Below, one piece after another: positions 9,400 through 19,186 of a stretch of 64,000 nt of DNA (position 1 is the first letter of the stretch; every line of letters starts with the position of its first letter). The notes under the pieces are model-generated. The model saw nothing but the letters and a program-made list of their open reading frames with translations. It was not told where the DNA came from and did no database searches. This stretch comes from a candidate division CSSED10-310 bacterium (GTDB lineage: Bacteria; CSSED10-310), in NCBI GenBank assembly GCA_016931515.1, contig JAFGEQ010000015.1, positions 124,001-188,000 of the forward strand, written 5' to 3'. The translations under genes were made by a program, and so were the position numbers.

Positions 9400-9747
9400 A
9401 TGGATTCTGGTTCGAACGAAAATCGACGGCGCTCTGAACGATATAAGACTGTCAATCTGTTATCATACCGAGATGAAGCAGACAATGGAGAAAGCATACT
9501 AAGCAGCATGGCGCAGACTATCGATGTATCGGAAAATGGTGCCATGATTCAATTACAGCAACCTTTGAACAATCCATTAATCGCAGAGCTTGAGTTTGCA
9601 TTTGAAGACGAGATTGTTCCGATAACCGGGTTGATTGTTGAGCAGTTTCAAACTGATGACGGACTCTGGAGGATTCGTGTTGAATTCCGAGATCTGAAGC
9701 CTGTTATTCGACACAAGCTATTGACTTTTTTGATGAATCTCCGTTAG
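9400..9747 (+). CDS. PilZ domain cyclic di-GMP receptor
   Basis: 115-residue single-domain PilZ protein. Both halves of the c-di-GMP motif are present: R10-x3-R14 (RRSER) and D42-x-S44-x-x-G47 (DVSENG), followed by the expected beta-barrel. Proteins of this type bind c-di-GMP and pass the signal to motility, polysaccharide or secretion machinery. SD AAGGAGG lies just before the ATG. It has no fused output domain, so it should act on a partner. The PilB-type motor encoded at 27587-29407 also has a predicted c-di-GMP-binding N-terminus. Confidence 0.9.
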   Translation: MDSGSNENRRRSERYKTVNLLSYRDEADNGESILSSMAQTIDVSENGAMIQLQQPLNNPLIAELEFAFEDEIVPITGLIVEQFQTDDGLWRIRVEFRDLKPVIRHKLLTFLMNLR

Positions 9748-9853
9748 TTACGACATCAGATTATCGGAACATAATTCGATCGGCGAGGGAGCTGGTTGAA
9801 CTCACCTTGACAGTTTGTTATATAGAGATAGATCCGGTAGTGAGGATTTCGCC

Positions 9854-11503
9854 GTGCGCTTTTCAAAAATCTGGTTCATGGTTGTGCTTTTTTTGATGAT
9901 CATCCCCAAAACGGTGATTGGTGGGATGTGGCCCTTCTTTAAAGATGCAGTTCCACCTGAATTTACTAATCCATCAAATGGTTCTCGGTTCACTACAGGT
10001 GATACTCCACCTGATATCCGATGGACCGGGACTTTTTCTGCAGATGAGTATGAAATCCGATTCTCGCTGACGTCTTCAATGATAGATTCTTTTTCACTTT
10101 TTTCATCTGTATCTCATTTAGATCTTGCCGCATTGATCGACCAGAATGACTGGAATGATATTAGCCTGCAGCTATTCTGCCAGGTCAGAGCAATCGAGAA
10201 TCATCTACCGACAACTGATTGGTCCGAAACTCTTGAATTTGCGAAAACGATCACCGGAGCGCCGATACTTCTTTCACCCATCGACGACACACGTTACATC
10301 CCCGGCGATCCTCTTCCTGTATTTGAATGGTCAGCATCTGGTCCTGGGGACACTTATGTGATTGAGTTTGCAATGGATGCTGATTTCAGTAACTCATATG
10401 GACAATATATAACTCACGAAACACAAATCGATTGCAATGTAATGGGTAATACTGATGTCTGGGACCTCTTGTCAGGAACCTATTTTTGGCGAGTATGGAC
10501 TTTGGAGAACTCATCTGTTCCTTCTCCTGCATCCAAGCCAGCCGCATTCTCAAAAACAACGATCCAACCCCCTGTTCCGCTATCCCCGGAAGACAAAACA
10601 CATTTCGCCAGCGCGTCGACTCCTCCTGTTTTTCAATGGGAACCACTCGCACACAGCCCTGACGAATATCATATTCAGTTTGTTTACTGTCAGAATGCGT
10701 TTCCGACAGGGGGATCGTATATAACGATATCGACTCCGTATTTTACATTCTCTTCAGTTGGGATCACAGATGAAATGTGGCAGTCTTTTTATGGGCAGTT
10801 ACGATGGAGAGTAGCCGGTATCGATCGATATGGAAATCATGGAGGCTTCAGTTTACCGTTTTCTTTCACAAAGGTTTCATCTGATAATTATATGGCTTTT
10901 GGTGACTCGGTCACTGGAGGTTATGGTGCATCGGACTGGGGAACCGGATATGCCGGATATCCGCCCAGATTGCGTAATATGCTCCGTCAACGATACTCAG
11001 AATCTATCAACGTTTTCTCTCAGGAAACAAAATCCTGGTTTCCGGGTGGTCATGCATTTACGGGTAGTGATAAAATTGCAGCAGCCATGGAATTCCATGG
11101 ACCGCAGCATGTAATGATCATGATGGGCATCGTGGATATCGTTGACGATGGCGCACCGGGCTGCGATGATTATGATTGCCATACAATTGAGAATCTAGCC
11201 ATCATCATTGATACTGTCAGGGAATTCACCGGGATTCCCTATCTCGCAGCTTTGCCGCCTGTTAACCCGGAATCAGAGATGGGATATCTGCAAGATGAAG
11301 TCGATGACTTGAATGACGAGATCCGAAATTTAGCGGTTTCAAAATCCGTTGCATTAGCACCTCTCGATGAAGCTTTTTTCAGCGCATCCCTTCCACTGGG
11401 TGATTACTTTACTTATGATTATGAGACGGAAGAACCGGATTGGGCTCACTTTAATGATATGGGATACCAACTGATCGCAGAAACATGGAATGGTATCCTC
11501 TAA
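9854..11503 (+). CDS. secreted SGNH/GDSL hydrolase with fibronectin-like repeats
   Basis: 549-residue exported protein. A signal peptide at the N-terminus is followed by three related beta-sandwich modules (each opening with a P-x-S/N-P-x-(D/N)-x-(T/S)-x(F/Y) pattern, as in FTNPSNGSRF, LLSPIDDTRY, PLSPEDKTHF). The last 200 residues form an SGNH hydrolase: block I GDSVTGG with nucleophile Ser352, and block V DWAH with Asp529 and His532. In block III the usual GxND Asn is replaced (MMGIVDI), so the oxyanion hole is altered. GTG at 9854 was preferred to TTG at 9815 because it has GAGG upstream and begins just before the signal peptide. Likely an esterase or acetyl-esterase acting on extracellular glycans; substrate unknown. 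Confidence 0.82.
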   Translation: MRFSKIWFMVVLFLMIIPKTVIGGMWPFFKDAVPPEFTNPSNGSRFTTGDTPPDIRWTGTFSADEYEIRFSLTSSMIDSFSLFSSVSHLDLAALIDQNDWNDISLQLFCQVRAIENHLPTTDWSETLEFAKTITGAPILLSPIDDTRYIPGDPLPVFEWSASGPGDTYVIEFAMDADFSNSYGQYITHETQIDCNVMGNTDVWDLLSGTYFWRVWTLENSSVPSPASKPAAFSKTTIQPPVPLSPEDKTHFASASTPPVFQWEPLAHSPDEYHIQFVYCQNAFPTGGSYITISTPYFTFSSVGITDEMWQSFYGQLRWRVAGIDRYGNHGGFSLPFSFTKVSSDNYMAFGDSVTGGYGASDWGTGYAGYPPRLRNMLRQRYSESINVFSQETKSWFPGGHAFTGSDKIAAAMEFHGPQHVMIMMGIVDIVDDGAPGCDDYDCHTIENLAIIIDTVREFTGIPYLAALPPVNPESEMGYLQDEVDDLNDEIRNLAVSKSVALAPLDEAFFSASLPLGDYFTYDYETEEPDWAHFNDMGYQLIAETWNGIL

Positions 11504-11559
11504 TGCCACATTCCTGCGATTTTCTAGTTGGACAATCCCGGTGATCAAAGAGGCAGCCA

Positions 11560-14004
11560 TTGAAAAAAACACGAACGTCTGTTCAATCAAAAAATAAAAA
11601 AATCGATCAAGCGGTTAAAACCCGACAACCCGGAGCACATTTTTTTATGTCCTCCCTAGTGAAAAACAGGATTTTTCGCGAATCTGTCGGCATCATTCTT
11701 ATCGCCCTGGCTGTCTTCCTGGTCATTGGCTTTTCTACTTTTCATTACGATGGGGAGGTATTTACTAGCCGTTGCGGGCGGGTCGGGACATTTTTTGTCA
11801 GAAATTTTCTCGCCTATATCGGGGTTGTGTCAATCATTCTCCCATTATCTCTTGTCATAATTGGGATCATTTTCTTTCGATATAGACAATTGGAGAGAAA
11901 GTGGATCCGCTTATCAGGTTTCCTGCTGTTTTTAATTTCTGCCTGTGCGTTTTGTTCCCATATATTTCCAGATAAATTAAACTGGAATGACTTTGTGTTT
12001 TCCGCCGGTGGCAAACTTGGGGTTGCTCTGGTTAATCCTATTCGCCTTTATCTGGATGTAACAGGCACATCGGTTTTATTGATCAGTTTTATTCTTATAA
12101 CCATATTGGGGTTCACTGGTTGGTCTTATAATCGATTCCTTGCTTGGGCATATCGAACCGTCCGGTTGGGTGCTCATCGCCTGCATTCCTGGTTGCGCAC
12201 AACTACTGATTCGATATTGATTCGAAGAAAGAACCGGAAAGCACTTAAGGAGGAGCAAAAATTACTGAAGAAGCAGGAATCAATCAAGCGAGTCATTGCC
12301 GAACAACCTCAGTTTGACAGAGTTACTATAAGTTCAGAAGAAGTGGATGATGACGAATCATTCGCTACTTCTTCACCTCTTGTAATCAATCACAAGCCAC
12401 CCGTCATCAACCCCAAGATTCCTCCTCCTGATTACCTGCATGATGAAGATGCTGAAATTGTCGATGCACAAGATTCAATCACTGCGCATTCGCGACATAC
12501 GGTATCGGATGATTCAAGAGTACCCCTAACCCGGTCAATTGAATACCAATATCCCGATATAAGTCTCTTCGACGATCCACCCGCAGTCGTTGAGAAAGAG
12601 AGTCACGCGGAGTTACTGCAGAAATCAGAGATGTTGATTTCGAAGCTACGAGAATTCAGTGTGGAAGGTCGGATTACGGAAGTCTGTCCGGGACCTGTGA
12701 TTACACGTTATGAATTTGAGCCGGCACCTGGCATTAAAATAAGCAAAATAATCGGGTTATCTGATGATCTTGCTTTGGGCATGCGATCAAAATTCGGTTT
12801 GCGTGTATCTCCACTTCCAGGGAAATCAACTCTCGGAGTAGAAATACCAAATCATAATAGAGAGACCGTATATTTAAAGGATGTCCTGCTCTCTGATGAG
12901 TTTCAAAAAGCTCGAAAGAAATCTATTTTAAGCTTACCCCTCGGAAAGGACACAGCAGGGCGACCTTATATCAGTGATTTGAAGAGAATGCCTCACTTGT
13001 TAATAGCCGGAGCCACCGGTTCAGGAAAAAGCGTTTGCATCAATACAATTCTTGCAGGTTTGCTCTATGTGGCAAAACCCACGGAGATCAGATTTTTATT
13101 AATAGACCCCAAAATGCTTGAATTGAGTGACTTCAACAATATTCCGCATCTCCGCGAACCGGTTATCACGGATTGTAAACAGACACCTGATGCTTTGAAC
13201 TGGGCAGTTGTTGAAATGGAAAGACGGTATCGGTTGTTAGCCGGGAATGGTGTTCGGAACATTGACCAATTTAACAGCAAGGTATCAGATCCAGATTACA
13301 CAGGTGAATTGGAACCGTTACCATATCTTGTTATCGTAATTGATGAACTGGCTGATTTGATGCTCACTGCTGCCGCTACCATCGAAGACACAATCCAAAG
13401 GCTGGCTCAAATGGCCAGAGCGGCTGGAATTCATTTGATTATCGCCACTCAACGCCCATCAGTCGATGTTATTACCGGTGTGATCAAGGCAAATCTACCC
13501 TGTCGACTTGCTTTCCAGGTTGCATCCAAAGTTGATTCACGAACAATTCTGGATACGATTGGGGCCGAGAAGTTAATTGGGATGGGAGACTGCATATTTA
13601 TCCCACCCGGCACATCTCAGTTGGTGCGTGTTCACGGTGCTTATGTCAGTGAAGCGGAAATCAAGCGATTAGTTCATCATCTGTCCCAGCAACCCGCACC
13701 TGATGATTCAGAAGAGTCTATTTTTGAAACTTCCGGATTATTGAGCGACGATATGGAGGCTGTGGATGATCCGATGTATGATGAGGCTGTCAGATTAGTG
13801 TTGACATCCGGTGTAGCATCTATTTCCATGCTTCAGCGGAGATTAAAAGTCGGCCACAGCCGAGCATCAAGGTTGATCGATTTCATGGAGCTATCTGGAA
13901 TTGTCGGGCCACATATTGGATCAAAAACTCGAGACATTCTTGTCGATCCGGATGAGTTTTTAAATCGGATGAATGAGATAAAGGAAACCGACGTTTATGA
14001 ATAA
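11560..14004 (+). CDS. ftsK: FtsK/SpoIIIE DNA translocase
   Basis: 814-residue septal DNA pump that moves chromosome ends across the division plane. The N-terminus (about residues 40-205) has several membrane segments. A charged linker covers roughly 215-350. The motor follows with Walker A GATGSGKS at about 484-491 and Walker B VIVIDELADL. The C-terminal winged-helix gamma domain (about 745-810; LQRRLKVGHSRASRLID) reads polar KOPS sequences. TTG start at 11560 with AAAGAGG 7 bases upstream; no better ATG precedes the membrane segments. It overlaps lolA by 8 bases. Confidence 0.96.
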   Translation: MKKTRTSVQSKNKKIDQAVKTRQPGAHFFMSSLVKNRIFRESVGIILIALAVFLVIGFSTFHYDGEVFTSRCGRVGTFFVRNFLAYIGVVSIILPLSLVIIGIIFFRYRQLERKWIRLSGFLLFLISACAFCSHIFPDKLNWNDFVFSAGGKLGVALVNPIRLYLDVTGTSVLLISFILITILGFTGWSYNRFLAWAYRTVRLGAHRLHSWLRTTTDSILIRRKNRKALKEEQKLLKKQESIKRVIAEQPQFDRVTISSEEVDDDESFATSSPLVINHKPPVINPKIPPPDYLHDEDAEIVDAQDSITAHSRHTVSDDSRVPLTRSIEYQYPDISLFDDPPAVVEKESHAELLQKSEMLISKLREFSVEGRITEVCPGPVITRYEFEPAPGIKISKIIGLSDDLALGMRSKFGLRVSPLPGKSTLGVEIPNHNRETVYLKDVLLSDEFQKARKKSILSLPLGKDTAGRPYISDLKRMPHLLIAGATGSGKSVCINTILAGLLYVAKPTEIRFLLIDPKMLELSDFNNIPHLREPVITDCKQTPDALNWAVVEMERRYRLLAGNGVRNIDQFNSKVSDPDYTGELEPLPYLVIVIDELADLMLTAAATIEDTIQRLAQMARAAGIHLIIATQRPSVDVITGVIKANLPCRLAFQVASKVDSRTILDTIGAEKLIGMGDCIFIPPGTSQLVRVHGAYVSEAEIKRLVHHLSQQPAPDDSEESIFETSGLLSDDMEAVDDPMYDEAVRLVLTSGVASISMLQRRLKVGHSRASRLIDFMELSGIVGPHIGSKTRDILVDPDEFLNRMNEIKETDVYE

Positions 14005-14677
14005 AGGAATATTTGTCCTTTTATTTCTCGCCAGTTCTATGGCATTACCTGCTTGCATGGCGGAATCAATGATGGACAGACCATCTGCGCGATTGAAACA
14101 ACTGGTGGAAGCTCTCAATGAGTACCCAATATATCAACTTGATTTCAAACAGACCAATCAAAGTACAACGACCGGCCAGATCATTAAAGGTGAAGGGTAT
14201 TTAACTATTCAGAAACCAGATCGTTTCGACTGGATCTATACAAGTCGACCAATGAACAGGATTACTTGTGATGGAAACTATATCGTTATGCTCATGCCTG
14301 ACACACAGCAGGCGATGACCGAGAAAGCCGAGAACAAGGCTGTGATCTGGTCACCGATCTCATTATTGTCAAAGGCGAATATTGAATCACACTTTCGTAT
14401 GAAGATACTAGATGACAATACGGAGAAATCTCAGATCAGGTTGTTTCCGATTCAACCTGATCAACCATACGAATATCTCGAGCTGACACTGTATGAAAAT
14501 TCTTCCAAACTCATGTTTAGTCTGTTGATTTATGATCTGGCAGGAAACACAAATATTCTTGATTTCAGCGGATTAAAACAAATCGAAGATCGCCGATTGA
14601 TTGTATTCCCCCCGATCCCATCCGATTATGATGTGACGGATTTTCAAGGTAATCCTCAGGATTATCGCTTTTTTTGA
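13997..14677 (+). CDS. lolA: LolA-type outer membrane lipoprotein carrier
   Basis: 226-residue periplasmic protein with an N-terminal signal peptide (FVLLFLASSMALPACMA). The mature part matches the LolA fold: an early LKQLVEALNEYPIYQLDFKQTN segment, the GEGYLTIQKPDRFDWIY beta-strand region, then the DGNYIVMLMPDTQQ stretch. LolA accepts lipoproteins from the LolCDE transporter and delivers them to the outer membrane, so its presence supports a diderm cell. The start overlaps the end of ftsK. It is followed after 12 bases by another lipoprotein gene. Confidence 0.88.
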   Translation: MNKGIFVLLFLASSMALPACMAESMMDRPSARLKQLVEALNEYPIYQLDFKQTNQSTTTGQIIKGEGYLTIQKPDRFDWIYTSRPMNRITCDGNYIVMLMPDTQQAMTEKAENKAVIWSPISLLSKANIESHFRMKILDDNTEKSQIRLFPIQPDQPYEYLELTLYENSSKLMFSLLIYDLAGNTNILDFSGLKQIEDRRLIVFPPIPSDYDVTDFQGNPQDYRFF

Positions 14678-14689
14678 GGAGTATTATCT

Positions 14690-15343
14690 GTGAATCAAAG
14701 AAGCTCCGTTATGTTCTTTTTGGCATTCATCATTTGCTGCGTCTCCAGTTGTGCTCCAACTAGATATTACTCAACACCTCACGATGATGTTTATTTATTG
14801 GCTGATTATGAAGATACTCTTCACCAATGGATAACGCATGATGAAATTCACAACCGATTCATCAGCATTGCAGATGCTTCAGCTCTTTACCTATCATGGG
14901 AGGTACGACAGGGATTCATCAATGCTGTCAGAGATCGTATGAATCCAGATCCTCAATATCTGCAGGAAGTTATTCAAAGGAACTTAAGGCAGTTCGAAAA
15001 CGGAAACGAGTTCTATTTCGGATTGTATTGCTATGAAGAAGATTGGTGCAAAATGACAGGTTTGAATCCTGTCTGGTATCTATCGATGTCGACGGATTCA
15101 GGAATCACAGTCAGACCTTCACTGATTGAACAAACGGAACTCCGAGCGGAACAGGCATGGCTGTTTCTCGATGAGTTAACTCACGGTCGGAAATTGTTTC
15201 GAGTTGTATTCCCAACTCATGATGATGAAGGTCGGATAGTAATTGATAAAAATACGCGTTTATTTTATATCAAATGTCATTCCCTGCTGGGCACAATGAC
15301 ATTTCGCTGGGATCTGGTGCCTATACCCCAAGACCTTGATTGA
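14690..15343 (+). CDS. lipoprotein of unknown function
   Basis: 217 residues. A signal peptide with a lipobox (VSSC, Cys about residue 21) predicts lipid attachment. The mature part (HDEIHNRFISIADASALYLSWEVRQGFI, then a beta-rich half) resembles no family I can name. GTG start with GAGGAG 8 bases upstream, immediately after the lolA stop, so it belongs to the ftsK-lolA operon and may be a LolA client. It ends 11 bases from the stop of the convergent dGTPase gene with no visible terminator between them. Confidence 0.7.
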   Translation: MNQRSSVMFFLAFIICCVSSCAPTRYYSTPHDDVYLLADYEDTLHQWITHDEIHNRFISIADASALYLSWEVRQGFINAVRDRMNPDPQYLQEVIQRNLRQFENGNEFYFGLYCYEEDWCKMTGLNPVWYLSMSTDSGITVRPSLIEQTELRAEQAWLFLDELTHGRKLFRVVFPTHDDEGRIVIDKNTRLFYIKCHSLLGTMTFRWDLVPIPQDLD

Positions 15344-15354
15344 CGCAGTAGATG

Positions 15355-16512
15355 TCAGACTCTAGCGAGCGGATCAATGATCTTTCGATATTCATCAAGA
15401 GCAAATCGATCAGTCATACCGGCAATATAGTCGCAGATAACCCGTTTCGGTTCTCCCGAACAGCGAATAGTCTCCTGGACTTTTTCAGGAAGAAGTCGCG
15501 GCGTATCAAGATAACGTTTAAACAATTCTTCCATAAGCATTTTGGCTTTTGATGTCATTCGGATCACCCTGTGATGATAGTAGAAATTTTCCAACAAATA
15601 ATTTGACAGTTCTTTAAGTGATTCGGTCATTGTCATATCAAAACTAATCACGTGCGAAGTCCAGTTTCTTGCATCAGATGAAGTTATAATGCCGGAAGCA
15701 ATAATTGTTTCCAGACTATTCGTCAATGCATTAATCACCAAAGAATCCTTGATGTGCCTGATAATCTCGTCCGCTCTAAAATCAACAGGCATCTTCTCAG
15801 CAGCAATTGCACTCTCAGCTTGTCTCCACAAGGTCAAATCCTTCAATTCCTTCTCCTCAAGAATACCCGATCTAAGGCCATCCTCCAAGTCATGGCAATT
15901 GTATGCTAATTCATCCGCCAGATTGACAATCTGACCTTCAAGCGACACCTGCTTCTCAGGCTCGAATCCTCTAACTTCGGGCTGATCGAAAATACTGGTA
16001 TGCTTTATCAAACCCTCTCTGACTTCCCATGACAGATTCAATCCATGGAATTTCGGATACTTGTTCTCCAACATTTCAACCATCCGTAAACTTTGGCGAT
16101 TGTGTTCGAAACCACCAACATCGGATGTCAATTCATTAAGAACCTGCTCACCGGCATGTCCGAATGGTGTGTGTCCAAGATCATGGGCAAAAGCAATCGC
16201 TTCAACAAGATCTCCATTCAGTCCGAGTGATCGAGCAAGTGCTTTCGCGACATACGCGACCTCAAGGGTATGCGTTAATCTTGTCCGGTAGTGATCACCC
16301 TCATAATTGACAAAGACCTGTGTCTTATATTCAAGACGACGAAATGCCTTGCTATGAACAATTCGATCGACATCTCTTTGAAAACAGGTCCGCGTGATGG
16401 ATTCCTCTTCAGGGAAAGACCTTCCCCGAGAATTACTGGCAAGAGTTGCGAACGATGCCAGAACGTGCCTCTCGGTCCTCTCTAATTCAGTCCTATATCG
16501 GATTGCGTTCAC
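15355..16512 (-). CDS. dgt: dGTPase-like deoxynucleotide triphosphohydrolase
   Basis: 385-residue HD-superfamily enzyme of the deoxyguanosinetriphosphate triphosphohydrolase-like family, which removes tripolyphosphate from dNTPs. The metal-binding residues are visible: RLTHTLEVA (first His) and HDLGHTPFGHAGE (HD motif). It is shorter than E. coli Dgt (505 aa) and matches the shorter bacterial type 2 family. GTG start with AAGGG 6 bases upstream. It lies 2 bases after the hpt stop, so the two purine genes form an operon for nucleotide pool control. Confidence 0.88.
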   Translation of the reverse strand: MNAIRYRTELERTERHVLASFATLASNSRGRSFPEEESITRTCFQRDVDRIVHSKAFRRLEYKTQVFVNYEGDHYRTRLTHTLEVAYVAKALARSLGLNGDLVEAIAFAHDLGHTPFGHAGEQVLNELTSDVGGFEHNRQSLRMVEMLENKYPKFHGLNLSWEVREGLIKHTSIFDQPEVRGFEPEKQVSLEGQIVNLADELAYNCHDLEDGLRSGILEEKELKDLTLWRQAESAIAAEKMPVDFRADEIIRHIKDSLVINALTNSLETIIASGIITSSDARNWTSHVISFDMTMTESLKELSNYLLENFYYHHRVIRMTSKAKMLMEELFKRYLDTPRLLPEKVQETIRCSGEPKRVICDYIAGMTDRFALDEYRKIIDPLARV

Positions 16513-16514
16513 AA

Positions 16515-17039
16515 TTATCCCTTAATGTTCTCGAGATAAGCGATGTAAGGGAGGTTCCGGTAATACTGGTCATAATCGAGGCCATAGCCTACGACGAACT
16601 TATCTGGGATTTCGAATCCCACATAATCTGCCAGACTCTCTCCTGGATGTTTGGATTTTTTATCCAGTAAGGCGCATACAGATAACGATGCAGGAGATCT
16701 GCTTTTAAGTAGATTGACCAGGTATTTTAGGGTTAATCCACTGTCGATGATGTCTTCGACAAGAATGATATGCTTGTTAGTAATTGGAAAATCGAAATCT
16801 TTCAGTATACGGACAACGCCGGATGATGTTGTGCTGGAACCGTAGCTTGAAACAGCCATAAAATCGATAGAATGAGGGATGGTGACGGCCCTGGATAAAT
16901 CAGACATGAAAATATAGGCTCCCTTTAGAACGCCAGTCAAAATTACTTTCTTATCTGAAAAATCAGAAGAAATTTCCTTACCCAACTCCTTGACTCGTTC
17001 TCTGATTTCGTCTTCGGAAATGATGACTTTGTAGTTCAT
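16515..17039 (-). CDS. hpt: hypoxanthine phosphoribosyltransferase
   Basis: 174-residue type I phosphoribosyltransferase that salvages hypoxanthine (and usually guanine) to the nucleotide using PRPP. The PRPP-binding loop is ILVEDIIDSGLTL, and the PPi-loop region follows VILTGVLKGAYIF. ATG at 17039 was chosen over GTG at 17057 because AAGGAG sits 4-5 bases upstream and the protein then starts like other family members (MNYKVIISEDEI). Cytoplasmic. Transcribed with the dGTPase-like gene. Confidence 0.93.
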   Translation of the reverse strand: MNYKVIISEDEIRERVKELGKEISSDFSDKKVILTGVLKGAYIFMSDLSRAVTIPHSIDFMAVSSYGSSTTSSGVVRILKDFDFPITNKHIILVEDIIDSGLTLKYLVNLLKSRSPASLSVCALLDKKSKHPGESLADYVGFEIPDKFVVGYGLDYDQYYRNLPYIAYLENIKG

Positions 17040-17100
17040 AAAACTCCTTCTATACACTGGTAAACGCAGAAATCAGTTCCCTATAACTTACTCGATGAAA

Positions 17101-18033
17101 TTAATTAAAATAGAAACTCTTTATCATCGCGCTCATTACGCGATTGTCATCAGAATCTTCAGATTCAGATGGAGTAAAGCTGTCGTTTGCAGTAATCGTT
17201 AATTCTTCAGTTTCGTTGTTCGCAATACGCTCATTTGCGATATCTAGTTTGATGATGAATTCTCCTGATAAATCTGAATACGTGCCGATTGTCTCATCTT
17301 TCAAATCTAGTTCAAGTGTCAGTTTATTTGGGAATCGATCTTCGGGAATCCAACCATGGATATATAAAGTCAGATCGCGATCAGCGCCTTTCAAACGACA
17401 GTGAGCCTGTTTACCCATCCAGCGCCATGATTCAGTTTGATTGGCACTGAATTCCTTTTGATACCATCCCTCACCAAAAGCGACCCGCGCTTCCGGCAGA
17501 TCATCCACGTAAAGCGGTGGTGTTACCTTAAATGAGATCACCTTAATTTTGTTTTTATATACTCCAGTTTCATCCGGTATGACATACTTCAGGTCTGAAT
17601 TCTTTGAATACAAACCTATCAGCATGTGAATATTCTGTGGCCTTGGAATCAGAGGAATTAAAACATCTCGAATATAAGAAATGTTGGGTCCTAGGCTTGG
17701 CAAGGAGTGGTCATCCTGGAAAATAATCCTGTTATCATCGTTGACATAATGGACTTTCACACTGAGTTGATCAGATAGAGATTCCGATGAAACAAGCGAC
17801 CAATCATACTTTACGGTTTGAAGTGAATTGCCAGTTATCACGGATGGGATCCCCTCTACAGACACTTTAACATCTATTTTCTGACCCATTGAATCGGTGA
17901 TCATTGCATCTTTTTGATCCGGAGAACAGGAGGTCAAAGAGATAACTGACAAAAACACGCAAGTTAGCAAACAGGTATAATTAGAGGATTGCACCGATGA
18001 TCTCCGGATTCTTCTGAGAAACTGCAGCATCAT
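17101..18033 (-). CDS. lipoprotein of unknown function
   Basis: 310 residues starting with a long signal peptide ending in a lipobox (LTSC followed by SPDQ). The mature protein is beta-rich; the C-terminal segment has an acidic Ser/Asp stretch (SESEDSDDN). No recognised family. The start at 18033 has AGGAG 9 bases upstream and lies inside the end of the upstream lipoprotein gene (53-base overlap, different frame). The two therefore probably form one transcriptional unit driven by the promoter at 19187-19215. Confidence 0.7.
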   Translation of the reverse strand: MMLQFLRRIRRSSVQSSNYTCLLTCVFLSVISLTSCSPDQKDAMITDSMGQKIDVKVSVEGIPSVITGNSLQTVKYDWSLVSSESLSDQLSVKVHYVNDDNRIIFQDDHSLPSLGPNISYIRDVLIPLIPRPQNIHMLIGLYSKNSDLKYVIPDETGVYKNKIKVISFKVTPPLYVDDLPEARVAFGEGWYQKEFSANQTESWRWMGKQAHCRLKGADRDLTLYIHGWIPEDRFPNKLTLELDLKDETIGTYSDLSGEFIIKLDIANERIANNETEELTITANDSFTPSESEDSDDNRVMSAMIKSFYFN

Positions 18034-19123
18034 CCTTGAAAACTCCTGATAAGTAAATCTTGGTTTGAAATTCACAAATCAACAGGCCCTGGACGATGCG
18101 GATGACCCGCAAGGTTCCTTTATAGACATCCTTTTTATAACCTATTACTTCCTGACTGATTGGGCTAAGTTCCTTCTCATAAATGTCAAACAAATCACCG
18201 ACATCAGCTCCCATACCTTCGTTTAGTTTTACTGAAAAATTCGGAAGATCCGCTGGAATGATCTCTAATAATCCGGCAAATTCCGGACCCCAGCAGTAAA
18301 TCGCATAAAGAGATGGCAATACGGCAACCGTTTTTAATTCTTTTAAATCACGAAGCTGAACCCAGTTTCTCTCTGCCAGATCCGTAACCCAAAGTCCCTT
18401 GATTCCCTTGTACTGCTCAAATATCTTCCACTGATTTTTCATTTCGAACCGGGAATCTCTCAGACTTATATACTCTTGCTCTGTAATCTGCTGTTTTTCC
18501 AGGTTTTCATCCAATTGATAGTATTTGCCATCTTCAATAAAAATCACAGTACGGTCGTCGTTAACAAGAAAGGGGTAAGAAGCCGGTCCATTGTATATAT
18601 TTTTAGCAGGTTTCAACCAATCCTTCTCACTGTTCATCCGTATCCCTAAGATTTTTTGCTCGTAACCTTCATCTGTTTTTACCCTATCGTATTCCTGAAA
18701 AATATATTTTTGCCGACCATCCGGAAAGAACATGCCAAAGCTCGAATGTTGACCATATTGGAACATTTTATATCGTTGTTTTCCATCGATATCATAGTAG
18801 TAGATCACCCCTGATGTATCATTATATAGAGCAGCCCGACCGTTACCTCGAAACTGCGGATCCGCGCCAAAATCGCACGCAATATAGTTCGCCGTAAAAC
18901 AACAAACATTCCCCGGTTCCTGAACTTTCTGACTTTTAATCTGCTCTTCATCAAACAAACTACCCTCACGAATTTGTCTTGCAAGTTCTTGAGCTTCTTG
19001 AAGGCGTCGAGCAAATTCGCGCTTCTGAGCCTCATCATTAACATCCTTGGTCTTGCAAGCAGATAACGATATCATGATTACAATAGCAATGCTGAATACT
19101 TTTCGCAGTTGATTCGTGTGCAT
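17981..19123 (-). CDS. lipoprotein with a FlgT-C-like C-terminal domain
   Basis: 380 residues. A lipobox (LSAC followed by KTKD) comes after a hydrophobic signal. The middle (YDIDGKQRYKMFQYG, FPDGRQKYIF) looks like a beta-propeller-type repeat. The C-terminal 90 residues contain a GADVGDLFDIYEK segment, then IGYKK and GTLRVIRIVQG, resembling the small beta-barrel at the C-terminus of FlgT/CsgG-type proteins (my comparison from memory). ATG at 19123 has AAGGAG 9 bases upstream and was preferred to 19171, which lies less than 10 bases after the predicted transcription start. Function unknown. Confidence 0.68.
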   Translation of the reverse strand: MHTNQLRKVFSIAIVIMISLSACKTKDVNDEAQKREFARRLQEAQELARQIREGSLFDEEQIKSQKVQEPGNVCCFTANYIACDFGADPQFRGNGRAALYNDTSGVIYYYDIDGKQRYKMFQYGQHSSFGMFFPDGRQKYIFQEYDRVKTDEGYEQKILGIRMNSEKDWLKPAKNIYNGPASYPFLVNDDRTVIFIEDGKYYQLDENLEKQQITEQEYISLRDSRFEMKNQWKIFEQYKGIKGLWVTDLAERNWVQLRDLKELKTVAVLPSLYAIYCWGPEFAGLLEIIPADLPNFSVKLNEGMGADVGDLFDIYEKELSPISQEVIGYKKDVYKGTLRVIRIVQGLLICEFQTKIYLSGVFKDDAAVSQKNPEIIGAIL

Positions 19124-19186
19124 CTGTAACATCTCCTTCATCTCCACCTCATCATCCACAATCATGAACATCAGTGATTCGCTTAA

